Source: Streptomyces sp. ISL-36 (lineage in GTDB: Bacteria > Actinomycetota > Actinomycetes > Streptomycetales > Streptomycetaceae). From it: a stretch of 34,143 nt of DNA. Location of the stretch: contig NZ_JAGGOS010000140.1 in the NCBI RefSeq assembly GCF_018614205.1, forward strand, positions 1 to 34,143. The letters run 5' to 3'. A program made the position numbers and the translations under genes. Under the pieces are notes generated by a model, which was given only the letters and a program-made list of their open reading frames with translations, did not search any database and was not told where the DNA came from. Shown piece by piece: positions 1 to 7,402 of the stretch; the stretch's first letter is position 1, and the number at the start of each line of letters is the position of its first letter.

Positions 1-150
1 GGTCGGGCCGGGGCGCTGGTCGAGGACGAGCACCTCGGCGCCGCCGAGCCTGAGCTCGCAGGCGAGCATCAGTCCGGCGGGGCCGGCTCCGACCACGAGG
101 ACATCGGTGCTCAGGGTGTCCTGGGTGGTGTCCTGGTGGTCAGCTGCCAT
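1..150 (-). CDS. FAD-dependent aromatic hydroxylase, N-terminal part (runs off the left edge)
   Basis: Only the first 50 codons are in the window. The ATG is the complement of 148-150 and the frame is open to base 1. Residues 17-31 read VLVVGAGPAGLMLAC, the GxGxxG dinucleotide-binding motif that opens class A flavoprotein hydroxylases of the PheA/TfdB type (PgaE, OxyE and RdmE are polyketide examples). The following stretch ends in the acidic/hydrophobic beta strand VLVLDQRPGP typical of FAD binding. One base separates this ATG from the stop codon of the aromatase/cyclase gene, so the two are probably translationally coupled. From context it would hydroxylate an aromatic polyketide using NAD(P)H and FAD. 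The fold is clear; the substrate is inference. Confidence 0.85.
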   Translation of the reverse strand, partial: MAADHQDTTQDTLSTDVLVVGAGPAGLMLACELRLGGAEVLVLDQRPGPT

Positions 151-151
151 G

Positions 152-1126
152 TCAGTGCCTTGTCTCGGCGTGGGTCTCGGCGCCGGTCTCGGCGTGGGTT
201 TTGGCGTGGTTGAGGGTGGCGCGGCTGTTGGTGGACAGGGCGGTGTGGACGTAGGCGCGTGCGTCGGCGACGGTGGCGTCGGGGCCGAGGATGCGGGTGA
301 TGTTGTCGGTGTTGAGGGTGACGGTGTGCTGGGAGGAGGCGGCGACGCCGGTCTCGGTCTCCCGGAAGGTCCAGTAGCCGGTGTGCAGGGTCATCAGGGC
401 GGGCAGGGTGACCTGCTTGTAGGCGATCTTGTGGTGGGGGAAGGTGACCCGGTACGACTTGGTGGTGTGGACCGAGCCGTCCTTGGCGCGGGTGTCCATC
501 TCCAGGGTCTGGACTCCGGGGGTGTCCTCGGTCAGACGCACGCTCGCCACGTGTGGCAGCCGCTCGGACCACAGTCCGGCCTCGTTGACGAAGTCGTAGA
601 CGTCCTTGGCGGAACCGTCGATGTGCACGGTGTCCTCGAAGGAGAACGTCACCTCCTGTGCCCCGTGCGCGAACTCGACGTTCTCCTTCAACGCCGCAAG
701 CTGCGCGACGGCGTCGCGTGCGACCCGCTCGGCGATCCGGTCGAGCTCCGCCGGGTCGTCGCCGGCCGCGCGGAACTCCTGCAGGAGCCGTACCCGCGAG
801 GAGTTCTCCCCCAGCGGCTCGACGAGCCACGCGCCGCCCAGTGAGGCGAGCGGCGGCTCGGTGGTCAACAGCTCGAAGTTCACCCGGAGTTCGGCGTCCT
901 GGACGATGCGGCGCAGCCCCCAGGACCGCGGTGCGGCGTCGCCGTCCGCGGTGTCCCAGACGCGCAGCCGCTGTTCGCCCTCGGGGGCCTCCTCGTGGGC
1001 GACGTGGACGGTGGCGGGGAACGTCCGGGGCCAGTTCTCCACCTCGGAGATCAGCCGATGGACCGTGGCGGCGGGCGCCGCGACGGTGGTCTCGTGCGCG
1101 CTCTGGCGCACTCCCGCTGGATTCAT
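152..1126 (-). CDS. Didomain aromatase/cyclase of a type II polyketide pathway (SRPBCC fold)
   Basis: 324 aa made of two successive START/Bet v1-like (SRPBCC) domains, roughly residues 5-150 and 165-310. Both halves open with the same pattern (HETTVAAPAATVHRLISEVENWP and FEDTVHIDGSAKDVYDFVNEAGLW), as in didomain ARO/CYCs such as ActVII or BexL. This family folds and dehydrates the first ring of an ACP-bound poly-beta-ketone chain. The start is supported by GAGGAG about 8 nt upstream on the minus strand. The last 20 residues are a repetitive HAET-rich tail encoded by degenerate GTCTCGGCG repeats (about 165-200) and look dispensable. It follows an ABM monooxygenase gene and precedes an FAD hydroxylase gene, a typical aromatic polyketide gene set. 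Confidence 0.92.
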   Translation of the reverse strand: MNPAGVRQSAHETTVAAPAATVHRLISEVENWPRTFPATVHVAHEEAPEGEQRLRVWDTADGDAAPRSWGLRRIVQDAELRVNFELLTTEPPLASLGGAWLVEPLGENSSRVRLLQEFRAAGDDPAELDRIAERVARDAVAQLAALKENVEFAHGAQEVTFSFEDTVHIDGSAKDVYDFVNEAGLWSERLPHVASVRLTEDTPGVQTLEMDTRAKDGSVHTTKSYRVTFPHHKIAYKQVTLPALMTLHTGYWTFRETETGVAASSQHTVTLNTDNITRILGPDATVADARAYVHTALSTNSRATLNHAKTHAETGAETHAETRH

Positions 1127-1143
1127 GCTCGGACTCCTCGTCC

Positions 1144-1164
1144 TCGAAGGGTGTTCGAAGGGTG
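1144..1164. repeat. Two 10-bp direct repeats with an 11-bp period upstream of the cyclase gene
   Basis: TCGAAGGGTG occurs at 1144-1153 and 1155-1164. On the minus strand this gives TCGAxxx heptamers one helical turn apart, which recalls SARP activator sites. It lies only 18 nt before the cyclase ATG, so it would sit in the leader rather than upstream of a -10 box. Function is uncertain. Confidence 0.4.
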
Positions 1165-1228
1165 CGGGAATCGCGGGCTTCGGCCCGCTTCGCCCGCAAG
1201 GGAAAGGGGGCAGGGGCGTAAAGCCAGA

Positions 1229-1266
1229 AGTGCCGCTGCCGGGTGGGGGGTCCCGGCAGCGGCACT
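1229..1266 (-). terminator. Hairpin between the ABM and cyclase genes
   Basis: A perfect 15-bp stem (1229-1243 with 1252-1266, arm AGTGCCGCTGCCGGG) with an 8-nt G-rich loop lies about 50 nt past the stop of the ABM monooxygenase gene and about 100 nt before the cyclase start. It may terminate or attenuate transcription between the two genes. Confidence 0.65.
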
Positions 1267-1314
1267 CCGGCGGCGAGCGGCCGCCCGGGGGTGGCGGCCG
1301 CTTCGCTCAGGGGG

Positions 1315-2007
1315 TCACTCGCCCGCGGAGCGGGTGTGGACCACGCGGTAGGTGTTCTCGTCCTGCCAGGTCTGCAGGGCGGCGACGCGGGCGTCGACCT
1401 TCTGGCGCTCCGGGCTGCGGTCCGCCTCGGCGACGCCGCGGAAGGCGTCGTACGCCTCCTTGCTGTCCCACTGCGAGTAGGAGACGACGAACTTGCCCTC
1501 GATGCCGCGGGCACGCAGACCGCGCAGCACGGTGTGGGTGCGGTAGCCCGGGACGTCGACGAGCCACTCCTGGGAGGTGCCCAGCGCGTCGATGAGGTCC
1601 TCCTGGTCCGCCTCGGCGACACCGAACAGCTCGATGGCCGTGTAGTCGTCGCGGTCCGGGGAGATCTCGGTGCCGCCCAGCTCCGGCTTCGCCTGGGTGA
1701 AGGCGATCTCGTTCTGCAGCAGGCGGATCGAGGTGGTGATCTCGCCGAACAGCGGCAGCGTGCGGTGCTTGAACTCCTCGCCGGAGTAGCGGACCTCGAG
1801 GTCCTCGGTGCTGCGCCACTGGATGAAGTTGGCGGTGCCGGGCTTGTCCTGGCCGGCGTGGACGGTGCTGGAGATCCAGCCCTCGTACGCCGCGGAGTCG
1901 ACGATCTCGCGCATGGCGGCGAGCAGCTTGACCTGCTTCTCGGGAGCGTCGGTCGAGAACAGGTTGAGAACAGTCAGGTGCTGACCGTCGGCTGCAATCT
2001 TCGGCAT
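1315..2007 (-). CDS. Tandem ABM-domain (anthrone oxygenase-like) monooxygenase
   Basis: 230 aa with two ferredoxin-like antibiotic-biosynthesis-monooxygenase (ABM) halves, about residues 8-110 and 118-222. Each half ends in a short hydrophobic strand after a helix. Single-domain relatives such as ActVA-Orf6 are cofactor-free oxygenases that turn anthrones into quinones. Tandem versions occur in pentangular and angucycline-like clusters. The start at 2007 (MPKIAADG) is chosen because the purine-rich AAGAGAAGAG sits directly upstream. An earlier in-frame ATG at 2022 lacks a ribosome site, and the extension to 2085 is low-complexity. It is first in the leftward set with the cyclase and hydroxylase. 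Ring oxygenation of the polyketide is an inference from family and context. Confidence 0.82.
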   Translation of the reverse strand: MPKIAADGQHLTVLNLFSTDAPEKQVKLLAAMREIVDSAAYEGWISSTVHAGQDKPGTANFIQWRSTEDLEVRYSGEEFKHRTLPLFGEITTSIRLLQNEIAFTQAKPELGGTEISPDRDDYTAIELFGVAEADQEDLIDALGTSQEWLVDVPGYRTHTVLRGLRARGIEGKFVVSYSQWDSKEAYDAFRGVAEADRSPERQKVDARVAALQTWQDENTYRVVHTRSAGE

Positions 2008-2117
2008 TCTCTTCTCTTCCATTCGAGGAAATGGTGCACGAGCGGCGACGGCCAAAACCACCGGCCGGCGTTCTCGTCGCAGCATGACAAGAAGAAAGGG
2101 GCCCGAGAAAGGCCCCG

Positions 2118-2146
2118 ATGGTCAGAATTGGGCGCGGTTCTGTCAA
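2118..2146 (-). promoter_or_regulatory. Candidate promoter of the leftward polyketide genes
   Basis: On the minus strand TTGACA (2146-2141) is followed after 17 nt by GACCAT (2123-2118), about 110 nt before the ABM gene start. The -35 is perfect and the -10 is poor, so a helper activator would be expected. Confidence 0.4.
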
Positions 2147-2239
2147 GTTTTCCGGGCCCTCTTAAGATCTTCCACAACTTCGTCAGGTCTCTGAAAGACG
2201 GGCTTGGTCGGCCATTGGAATGCGGGCCATGCTCGGGTA

Positions 2240-2686
2240 ATGCATCCAGGACAGGCAATAGGCGACGACGTACGTACTCTGCTGGACCGGTATCTCATCG
2301 GTCTGGACGACGAGGAACTGACCGACGCGTGGGCGGCGCGACTGTTCACGCGCGACGCCGAGGTGGCGTTCCCCATGAGCGCCCACCAGGGCCTCGAAGG
2401 GCTCGCCGCGTACCACCGCGACGCCCTGGCGGCCTTCGCCGCGACCCAGCACCTGGGCTCGCCGGCGGTCGTGGACCTCATCGGCGAGAACCGCGCCCGG
2501 CTGCGTGCCAACCTCGTGTCGACCCATGTCCACCACCCCGGCGCCGCCGCCGGGCCGCTGTTCACCGCCGGCACCCTGGCCACGGGCGAGGCCGAGCTGA
2601 CCGACGACGGATGGCGGCTCTCGTCGTTGTCGTTCCGGGTCCTGTGGAGCGACGGCGCTCCGCCGTCGTCGAAGGGGTCCCGGTGA
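2240..2686 (+). CDS. SnoaL-like / NTF2-fold protein
   Basis: 148 aa from ATG 2240 (MHPGQAIGDDVRTLLDRY). A TTG 12 codons upstream is possible, but neither start has a strong ribosome site. The helix-rich start (VRTLLDRYLIGLDDEELTDAWAARLFTRDAEVAFP), the HQGLEGLAAYHRDAL helix and later strands fit the SnoaL/NTF2 cone fold. That fold serves as polyketide cyclases or hydroxylases and also as proteins of unknown function. The gene is divergent from the ABM operon, and its stop overlaps the antiporter start (GTGA), so those two are coupled. Whether it is a cyclase, a hydroxylase or non-catalytic cannot be told from sequence. Confidence 0.72.
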   Translation: MHPGQAIGDDVRTLLDRYLIGLDDEELTDAWAARLFTRDAEVAFPMSAHQGLEGLAAYHRDALAAFAATQHLGSPAVVDLIGENRARLRANLVSTHVHHPGAAAGPLFTAGTLATGEAELTDDGWRLSSLSFRVLWSDGAPPSSKGSR

Positions 2687-4095
2687 GCGTGCTGGCGGCG
2701 GGGGGCCTCAAGGAGTCCACCCTCGCGATGCTGCTCCTCGACATCGGCGTGGTGCTCCTGGCCGGGGCCGCGCTCGGCCGGCTCGCCCAGCGGCTGCGCC
2801 AGCCCGCCGTGGTCGGTGAGATCGCCGCGGGGATCCTGCTCGGCCCGAGCGTCCTCGGTCTGCTGCCGGGCGACCTGACCGAGCGTCTCTTCCCCGCCGA
2901 GGTGCGCCCGCTGCTTTCGGCGGTCTCCCAGGTCGGCCTGATCCTCTTCATGTTCGTGGTCGGCTGGGAGTTCGAGAAGCGGCTCATCCGCCCGCACGCC
3001 GGCCTCGCGGCCGGCGTCTCGCTGTCGTCCATCGCTACCGCCTTCGGCCTGGGCGTGGCGCTCGCGCCGTTCCTCTACCCCGACCACGCCACCGTGGCGG
3101 GCAAGGAGATCTCCTTCATCGCCTTCGCCACCTTCCTCGGTACGGCGATGTCGGTGACCGCCTTCCCGGTGCTGGCCCGCATCCTCACCGAGAACCGGCT
3201 GATGGAGACCCGGGTCGGCACCCTGTCCCTGGCCAGCGCCGCCATCGACGACCTGCTCGCCTGGTGCCTCCTGGCGTACGTCTCGGCCCTGGTCACCTCG
3301 GGCGGCGACTACTCGGACCTGGCGGCGATCGGACTGCTCAGCGTCGTCTTCGTCGCGGTGATGTTCCTGGTGGTCAAGCCGCTGGTGGCGCGTCTGGTGT
3401 GGCGCTGGGCCGCCGCGGAGCGCTGGCCCGCGCTGGTGGCCGTGCTGTGCGCGGGCGCGCTCGGATCGGCCGTGGTGACCACATGGATCGGGATCCACGC
3501 GATCTTCGGCGCCTTCCTCTTCGGCTTCGTGATGCCGCGCGAGCCCGCACGGGTCCTCGCCGAGCACCTGCGCAGGCCGATGGACAACGTGAGCGTCGTC
3601 CTGCTGCCCGTCTTCTTCATCGTCACCGGTCTCGGCGTGAACCTGGGGGCGCTGACCGGTGGGGACTACGTCGCGCTCGCCCTGATCGTCACGGTGGCCT
3701 GCGCCGGAAAGCTGGTCGGCGCCATCGTGCCGGCCAGGCTTGCGGGCTTCTCCTGGCGCGAGTCGCGGGACCTCGGGCTGCTCATGAACACCCGCGGCCT
3801 GACCGAACTGATCATCCTCAACGCGGCCGTCAGCCTCGGCGTCCTGGACGAGCGGATGTTCACCATGCTGGTGGTGATGGCGCTGGTCACGACGGCGATG
3901 GCGGGTCCGCTGCTGTCCCGGCGCCGCACGGCCGCCGCCGTTGCCGCCGTACCCGCCGCCGGGTCCGCCGTGCCCGCCGTATCGGCCGTACCCCCACCGC
4001 ACGGGAGCGGGCCCGAGCAGGACACGCCGCCGCAGGGCACGCAGACACCGCAGGTGTCCGAGCCGGCCGCGGACTTCATCACCCCACGCACCTGA
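2683..4095 (+). CDS. KefB-type cation/proton antiporter (CPA2)
   Basis: 470 aa integral membrane protein of the Na+/H+ exchanger family. GTG 2683 is preceded by GAAGGGG (2671-2677) and overlaps the SnoaL stop. The first helix pair carries PAVVGEIAAGILLGPSVLG. Later come GTAMSVTAFPVLARIL, the DD pair in the SAAIDDLLAW helix and NTRGLTELIILN, all hallmarks of KefB/NapA-like antiporters with 11-13 membrane helices. The last ~60 residues form an Ala/Pro-rich cytoplasmic tail. Antiporters of this type recur in aromatic polyketide clusters, where self-resistance or product export has been suggested. That role here is inference. Confidence 0.88.
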   Translation: MSVLAAGGLKESTLAMLLLDIGVVLLAGAALGRLAQRLRQPAVVGEIAAGILLGPSVLGLLPGDLTERLFPAEVRPLLSAVSQVGLILFMFVVGWEFEKRLIRPHAGLAAGVSLSSIATAFGLGVALAPFLYPDHATVAGKEISFIAFATFLGTAMSVTAFPVLARILTENRLMETRVGTLSLASAAIDDLLAWCLLAYVSALVTSGGDYSDLAAIGLLSVVFVAVMFLVVKPLVARLVWRWAAAERWPALVAVLCAGALGSAVVTTWIGIHAIFGAFLFGFVMPREPARVLAEHLRRPMDNVSVVLLPVFFIVTGLGVNLGALTGGDYVALALIVTVACAGKLVGAIVPARLAGFSWRESRDLGLLMNTRGLTELIILNAAVSLGVLDERMFTMLVVMALVTTAMAGPLLSRRRTAAAVAAVPAAGSAVPAVSAVPPPHGSGPEQDTPPQGTQTPQVSEPAADFITPRT

Positions 4096-4108
4096 GAGAG
4101 GGCCTGTC

Positions 4109-4633
4109 GTGATACCCGTTCAGTCAGCAACCACCCAGAACCGGGCACCGGTCGACGGCCGCGCGCTGCGCGACGTGTGCGGCAAGTTCGCCACCGGCGT
4201 CACGGTCATCACCTCCGGCACCGGGCAGGAGGCGGCCGGGACCACGGTGAACTCCTTCACCTCGGTCTCGCTGGAACCACCGCTCGTACTCATCTGCCTG
4301 CACCGCAACTCCCGGCTGCTGCCGGTGGTCCAGGAGTCAGGTGGCTTCGTGGTCAACGTCCTGACCCAGCAACAGCGCGGCCCCGCCTGGGCGTTCGCCG
4401 GCCGCGCGTCGGCCCGGATCGAGGACGTGCCGCACCACCGCTCGGAGGCCGGCCTGCCGGTGCTCAGCGAGGCGCTGGCCTTCCTGGACTGCCGGCTGAT
4501 CGCCGAGTACGACGGCGGCGACCACGCCATCCTGCTCGGCGAGGTCGTCGAACTGGGCGCCCCGGCGGCCGACGAGGAGCCGCTCATCTTCTTCCAGGGC
4601 GCCATGCGCGAACTGGACCGCGATGCGGCCTGA
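4109..4633 (+). CDS. Flavin reductase (HpaC/FMN_red family)
   Basis: 174 aa from GTG 4109, with AGAGAGG just upstream and 13 nt after the antiporter stop, so the SnoaL-antiporter-reductase set forms one operon. LRDVCGKFATGVTVIT, the TTVNSFTSVSLEPPLVLICL flavin-binding strand-turn, and GGFVVNVL are the signature blocks of the short-chain NAD(P)H:flavin oxidoreductases. These proteins make free FADH2/FMNH2 for two-component monooxygenases and halogenases. The nearest obvious client is the flavin-dependent halogenase 4.3 kb downstream, which needs external FADH2. The enzyme class is clear; the pairing is inference. Confidence 0.92.
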   Translation: MIPVQSATTQNRAPVDGRALRDVCGKFATGVTVITSGTGQEAAGTTVNSFTSVSLEPPLVLICLHRNSRLLPVVQESGGFVVNVLTQQQRGPAWAFAGRASARIEDVPHHRSEAGLPVLSEALAFLDCRLIAEYDGGDHAILLGEVVELGAPAADEEPLIFFQGAMRELDRDAA

Positions 4634-4640
4634 TCCGAAG

Positions 4641-4656
4641 GACCCGCCCTGGGGTC
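4641..4656 (+). terminator. Weak hairpin between convergent flavin reductase and HxlR genes
   Basis: GACCC/GGGTC stem with a 6-nt loop in the 56-nt gap between the two stop codons. Short, so only tentative. Confidence 0.25.
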
Positions 4657-4689
4657 TGCCCGGAGGGCCTTGTCCGCTCCGCGAAGGGC

Positions 4690-5109
4690 TCAGCGGCCGG
4701 TGGTCACCTCTTCCGCGAGGTCGAACTCCTGCCGCGCCCGCTCGACACGGGGCAGGTTGTCGGCCGACCAGTCCGCGAGGTGGGCGAAGAGCGGCGCCAG
4801 GCTGAGGCCGAGTTCGCTGATCTCGTACTCCACCCTGGGGGGCACCTCGGGGTAGTACGTCCGTACCACCAGCCCGTCCCGCTCCATCTGCCGCAGGCGC
4901 TGAGTCAGCACCTTCGCCGTGATCGTGCCGATGTTCCGGTGCAGGACCACGAAGCGCTGGCGGCCGAACGCGTGGAGCGTCCACAGGATCGGCGTCGTCC
5001 AGCGACTGAAGACGATGTCGAGTACCGGGGCGATCGGGCAGGCCTGCTGTGAGCCGACCTGCGCGGCGTGGGCGGCCGCGTCGTCCGGCATGACGGTGCT
5101 GCTGTTCAT
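4690..5109 (-). CDS. HxlR-family transcriptional regulator with one cysteine
   Basis: 139 aa, winged helix. CPIAPVLDIVFSRWTTPILWTL, the recognition region TITAKVLTQRLRQMERDGLV and the wing VPPRVEYEISELG are diagnostic of HxlR. The start is MNSSTV at 5109 with GGAGGG upstream; an extension to 5130 would run through that ribosome site. Cys24 is the only cysteine and sits at the position used for thiol or quinone sensing by HypR and QorR, so a redox or quinone trigger is plausible. It is divergent from an MFS exporter and most likely represses it from the shared block at 5124-5166. A near-identical block at 14050-14092 suggests a second target, the NmrA-type oxidoreductase gene. Confidence 0.9.
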   Translation of the reverse strand: MNSSTVMPDDAAAHAAQVGSQQACPIAPVLDIVFSRWTTPILWTLHAFGRQRFVVLHRNIGTITAKVLTQRLRQMERDGLVVRTYYPEVPPRVEYEISELGLSLAPLFAHLADWSADNLPRVERARQEFDLAEEVTTGR

Positions 5110-5123
5110 GGGAACCCTCCAGG

Positions 5124-5166
5124 AAGCCACTTTCCTCTAGGTACCTACTTTACTGAGGATGCTAGC
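5124..5166. promoter_or_regulatory. HxlR operator/promoter block, copy 1
   Basis: A 43-nt block containing CTCTAGGTACCTACT, whose core TAGGTACCTA is a perfect palindrome, followed by GAGGATGCTAGC. TAGCTT (5163-5168) could be a -10 for the MFS gene. It is 40/43 identical to 14050-14092, also in the same orientation relative to the rightward gene. Position between hxlR and its neighbour supports an HxlR operator. Confidence 0.75.
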
Positions 5167-5193
5167 TTCCTGAAAGTCGCCACGGAGCGCGGC

Positions 5194-5209
5194 CGTTGAC
5201 CGGCCGGCG
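5194..5209. repeat. 16-bp repeat, copy 1
   Basis: CGTTGACCGGCCGGCG, identical to 8886-8901. Both copies lie in leaders of polyketide-region genes (MFS exporter and halogenase). Purpose unknown. Confidence 0.45.
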
Positions 5210-5302
5210 CCCCTCCCTCCCTCTCCTCCCCTTCAAGACCCCGAAGTCCCGAAGCCCCCAAGTCCCCGCACCTCCCCATCCGTTCGTGCTCCGAGGAGTG
5301 AC

Positions 5303-6790
5303 ATGTCTGTCCAAGAGTCCCTGCGCACCACCGGGTCGGCACCGGCCTCCGGGCCCGCCCACCGCCCCGGTCTCATCCTGGCCTTCCTCTGCCTGGCCGG
5401 GTTCATGACCTTCCTCGACGTGTCGATCGTCAACGTCGCCCTGCCCACGATCGAGGACGAGCTCCACATCTCCCAGACGGCCCTGCAGTACGTCGTCACC
5501 ACCTACGGCATGCTCCTCGGCGGCTTCCTGCTGCTGGCCGGCCGGCTCGCCGACACCCTCGGCCGCCGCCGGATGCTCCAGACCGGCCTCGTCCTCTTCG
5601 CCCTCTCCTCGCTCTTCGCGGGTCTGGCGCAGAGCTCCGGGATGCTCATCGGCGCCCGTGGTGCGCAGGGTCTGGCCGCCGCCTTCATCGCCACCGCCGC
5701 GCTCAGCCTGCTGACCAACAACTTCGAGGAGGGCCCGGCGCGCAACAAGGCGCTCGGTGCCTGGGGTGCGCTCAGCGGCGTCGCCGCCGTCGCCGGTGTG
5801 ACCCTCGGCGGTCTGCTGACCGACGGCCCCGGCTGGCGCTGGATCTTCTTCATCAACGTGCCGATCGGCCTCATCGGCGCCCTGATCGCCCCGCTGGTCG
5901 TCGGCGAGAGCCGCGCCACCGAGCGCACCCGCAGCTTCGACGTCGCCGGCGCCGTCGTCCTCACCGCCGGTCTGATCCTGCTGATCTTCACCCTCGGTCA
6001 GACCGTCGACGACTCGGACGTCCCGATGGCCCGCATCTACGGCGGATTCGCCCTGGCGGCCGTCCTGCTGATCACCTTCCTGTTCATCGAGCGCCGCGCC
6101 AAGTCCCCGCTGATGCCGCTCTCGATCTTCCGCCGCCCGTCCCTGCGGGCCGCCAACAGCATCGCGATCCTGCTCCTCGGCACCTGCGTCAGCCTCTTCT
6201 TCTTCGCCAGCCTCTTCATGCAGCAGGTCCTCGACTACTCCGCCATCACCACCGGCCTGGCGTACGTCCCCCTCGCCCTGACCACCGCGGTCGGCGCCGG
6301 CATCGCCTCCCAGGTCGTCACCAAGGTCGCCGCCAAGCCCGTCCTGATGGTCGGCCTGGCCCTGGTCGCCACCGGCATGCTGCTGCTGTGGCGCGCCCCG
6401 TCCGACGCCGCCTACCTCGTCGACCTGCTGCCCGCGTTCATCATCTGCGGTCTGGGCCTGGGCGCCTCGTTCGTACCGCTCCAGGTCTCCGCCTTCGCCG
6501 GCTCCGAGGAGCACGAGTCCGGCCTGGCCGCCGGTCTCATCAACACCTCGCAGGAGATCGGCGGCGCCCTCGGCCTCGCCGTCGCCGCCACCTTCGCCTT
6601 CCGCCGGATCCCCGAGCTGGAGGCCCAGAGCCACGGCGTGCCCGAGCTGGTCAAGGAGGCCCGCACCACGGTCTTCCACGACGCCTTCCTCATCAGCGCC
6701 GGGTTCGCCGCGGTCGCCCTCCTGGTCACCCTCGTCCTCCTGCCCCTCACCAAGGCCAAGGACCAGCCGGCCGGCACCCCGGTCCACTGA
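5303..6790 (+). CDS. MFS drug exporter (DHA2/EmrB-QacA type)
   Basis: 495 aa, 14 predicted membrane helices. ATG 5303 has GAGGAG 5 nt upstream. The first helix holds FLDVSIVNVALPTIEDEL (motif D1 of the 14-helix DHA2 family). LAGRLADTLGRRRM is motif A, and GWRWIFFINVPIGL follows helix 6. These are proton-driven exporters of hydrophobic compounds. It is divergent from the HxlR regulator with a palindromic operator between them, the classic inducible efflux layout. It stands inside the polyketide gene set and 15 nt before the PPOX gene, so exporting the polyketide or a quinone intermediate is likely. Direct proof is absent. Confidence 0.93.
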   Translation: MSVQESLRTTGSAPASGPAHRPGLILAFLCLAGFMTFLDVSIVNVALPTIEDELHISQTALQYVVTTYGMLLGGFLLLAGRLADTLGRRRMLQTGLVLFALSSLFAGLAQSSGMLIGARGAQGLAAAFIATAALSLLTNNFEEGPARNKALGAWGALSGVAAVAGVTLGGLLTDGPGWRWIFFINVPIGLIGALIAPLVVGESRATERTRSFDVAGAVVLTAGLILLIFTLGQTVDDSDVPMARIYGGFALAAVLLITFLFIERRAKSPLMPLSIFRRPSLRAANSIAILLLGTCVSLFFFASLFMQQVLDYSAITTGLAYVPLALTTAVGAGIASQVVTKVAAKPVLMVGLALVATGMLLLWRAPSDAAYLVDLLPAFIICGLGLGASFVPLQVSAFAGSEEHESGLAAGLINTSQEIGGALGLAVAATFAFRRIPELEAQSHGVPELVKEARTTVFHDAFLISAGFAAVALLVTLVLLPLTKAKDQPAGTPVH

Positions 6791-6805
6791 GAACGGAACA
6801 CCCCC

Positions 6806-7198
6806 ATGGCACCGTCACCGCGACTGTCCGCAGAGGTCGAGGCCTTCCTCGACGAGAACCACCTGTGCACCTTCACCACGCTGCGCCCCGACGGCAGCCC
6901 CCACACCGCGCCGGTGCGCTTCACCTGGGACGGTGACGCGGGCCTCGCCCGGGTGATGACCACGGTCGCTCGCCGCAAGGCGCGGAACCTGCTCGCCGCC
7001 CCGGGCAGCCGGGTGTCGGTCTGCCAGACGGCAGGGTGGCGCTGGATCACGCTCGAAGGCGCGGCCGAGGTCTCCACCGACCCCGACCGTGTGGCCGAGG
7101 GGATCCGCCGCTACACCAAGCGGTACTGGTCCCCGCCGCCGATGCCGCCCGGCCTGGCCGTCGTGGAGATCCGGGTCGACCGGATCCTCGGCGGCTGA
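6806..7198 (+). CDS. PPOX-class (F420- or flavin-binding split-barrel) oxidoreductase
   Basis: 130 aa. The sequence LDENHLCTFTTLRPDGSPHTAPVRFTWD, followed by VARRKARNLLAAPGSRVSVC and WRWITLEGAAEVSTD, follows the pyridoxamine-5'-phosphate-oxidase-like split beta-barrel of the actinobacterial FDOR-B group. Many of these bind F420 and reduce enoyl or quinone groups. The gene begins 15 nt after the MFS stop and ends 40 nt before a strong terminator, so the two make a bicistron under the HxlR block. It may reduce the exported compound or a tetracyclic intermediate. Cofactor preference cannot be read with certainty. Confidence 0.82.
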   Translation: MAPSPRLSAEVEAFLDENHLCTFTTLRPDGSPHTAPVRFTWDGDAGLARVMTTVARRKARNLLAAPGSRVSVCQTAGWRWITLEGAAEVSTDPDRVAEGIRRYTKRYWSPPPMPPGLAVVEIRVDRILGG

Positions 7199-7237
7199 AC
7201 CGGGGCCGCGCGGCCGCGCCGAGAAGCTCGTACGAGA

Positions 7238-7266
7238 GGGTGCCGGAAGCTCTGCTTCCGGCACCC
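7238..7266 (+). terminator. Strong terminator after the MFS-PPOX bicistron
   Basis: Perfect 13-bp stem GGGTGCCGGAAGC (7238-7250) with 7254-7266, loop TCT, then TTCC. It closes the bicistron, so the following hydroxylase must have its own promoter. TTGTCA at 7321-7326 is a possible -35 without a convincing -10. Confidence 0.85.
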
Positions 7267-7402
7267 TTCCGTGTCTCCCCGGTCCCCTCCATGACACACG
7301 TGCCGGAGATCTGACCGAACTTGTCAGAACCCTGTATCGGAGCCCATTCAGCTGCCCCCGCTCCATCGGAATACTGAAGAAAACGCCAGCGGGAGAGGGA
7401 AC

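Noticed and set aside
1243..2682. N-terminal 480-codon extension of the antiporter frame
   Set aside because: It would run through the ABM gene (antisense) and the SnoaL gene in another frame. GTG 2683 has a good ribosome site and the family N terminus.
2143..4002. 619-codon minus-strand frame opposite the antiporter
   Set aside because: His/Gln/Glu-rich shadow of a clear membrane protein gene.
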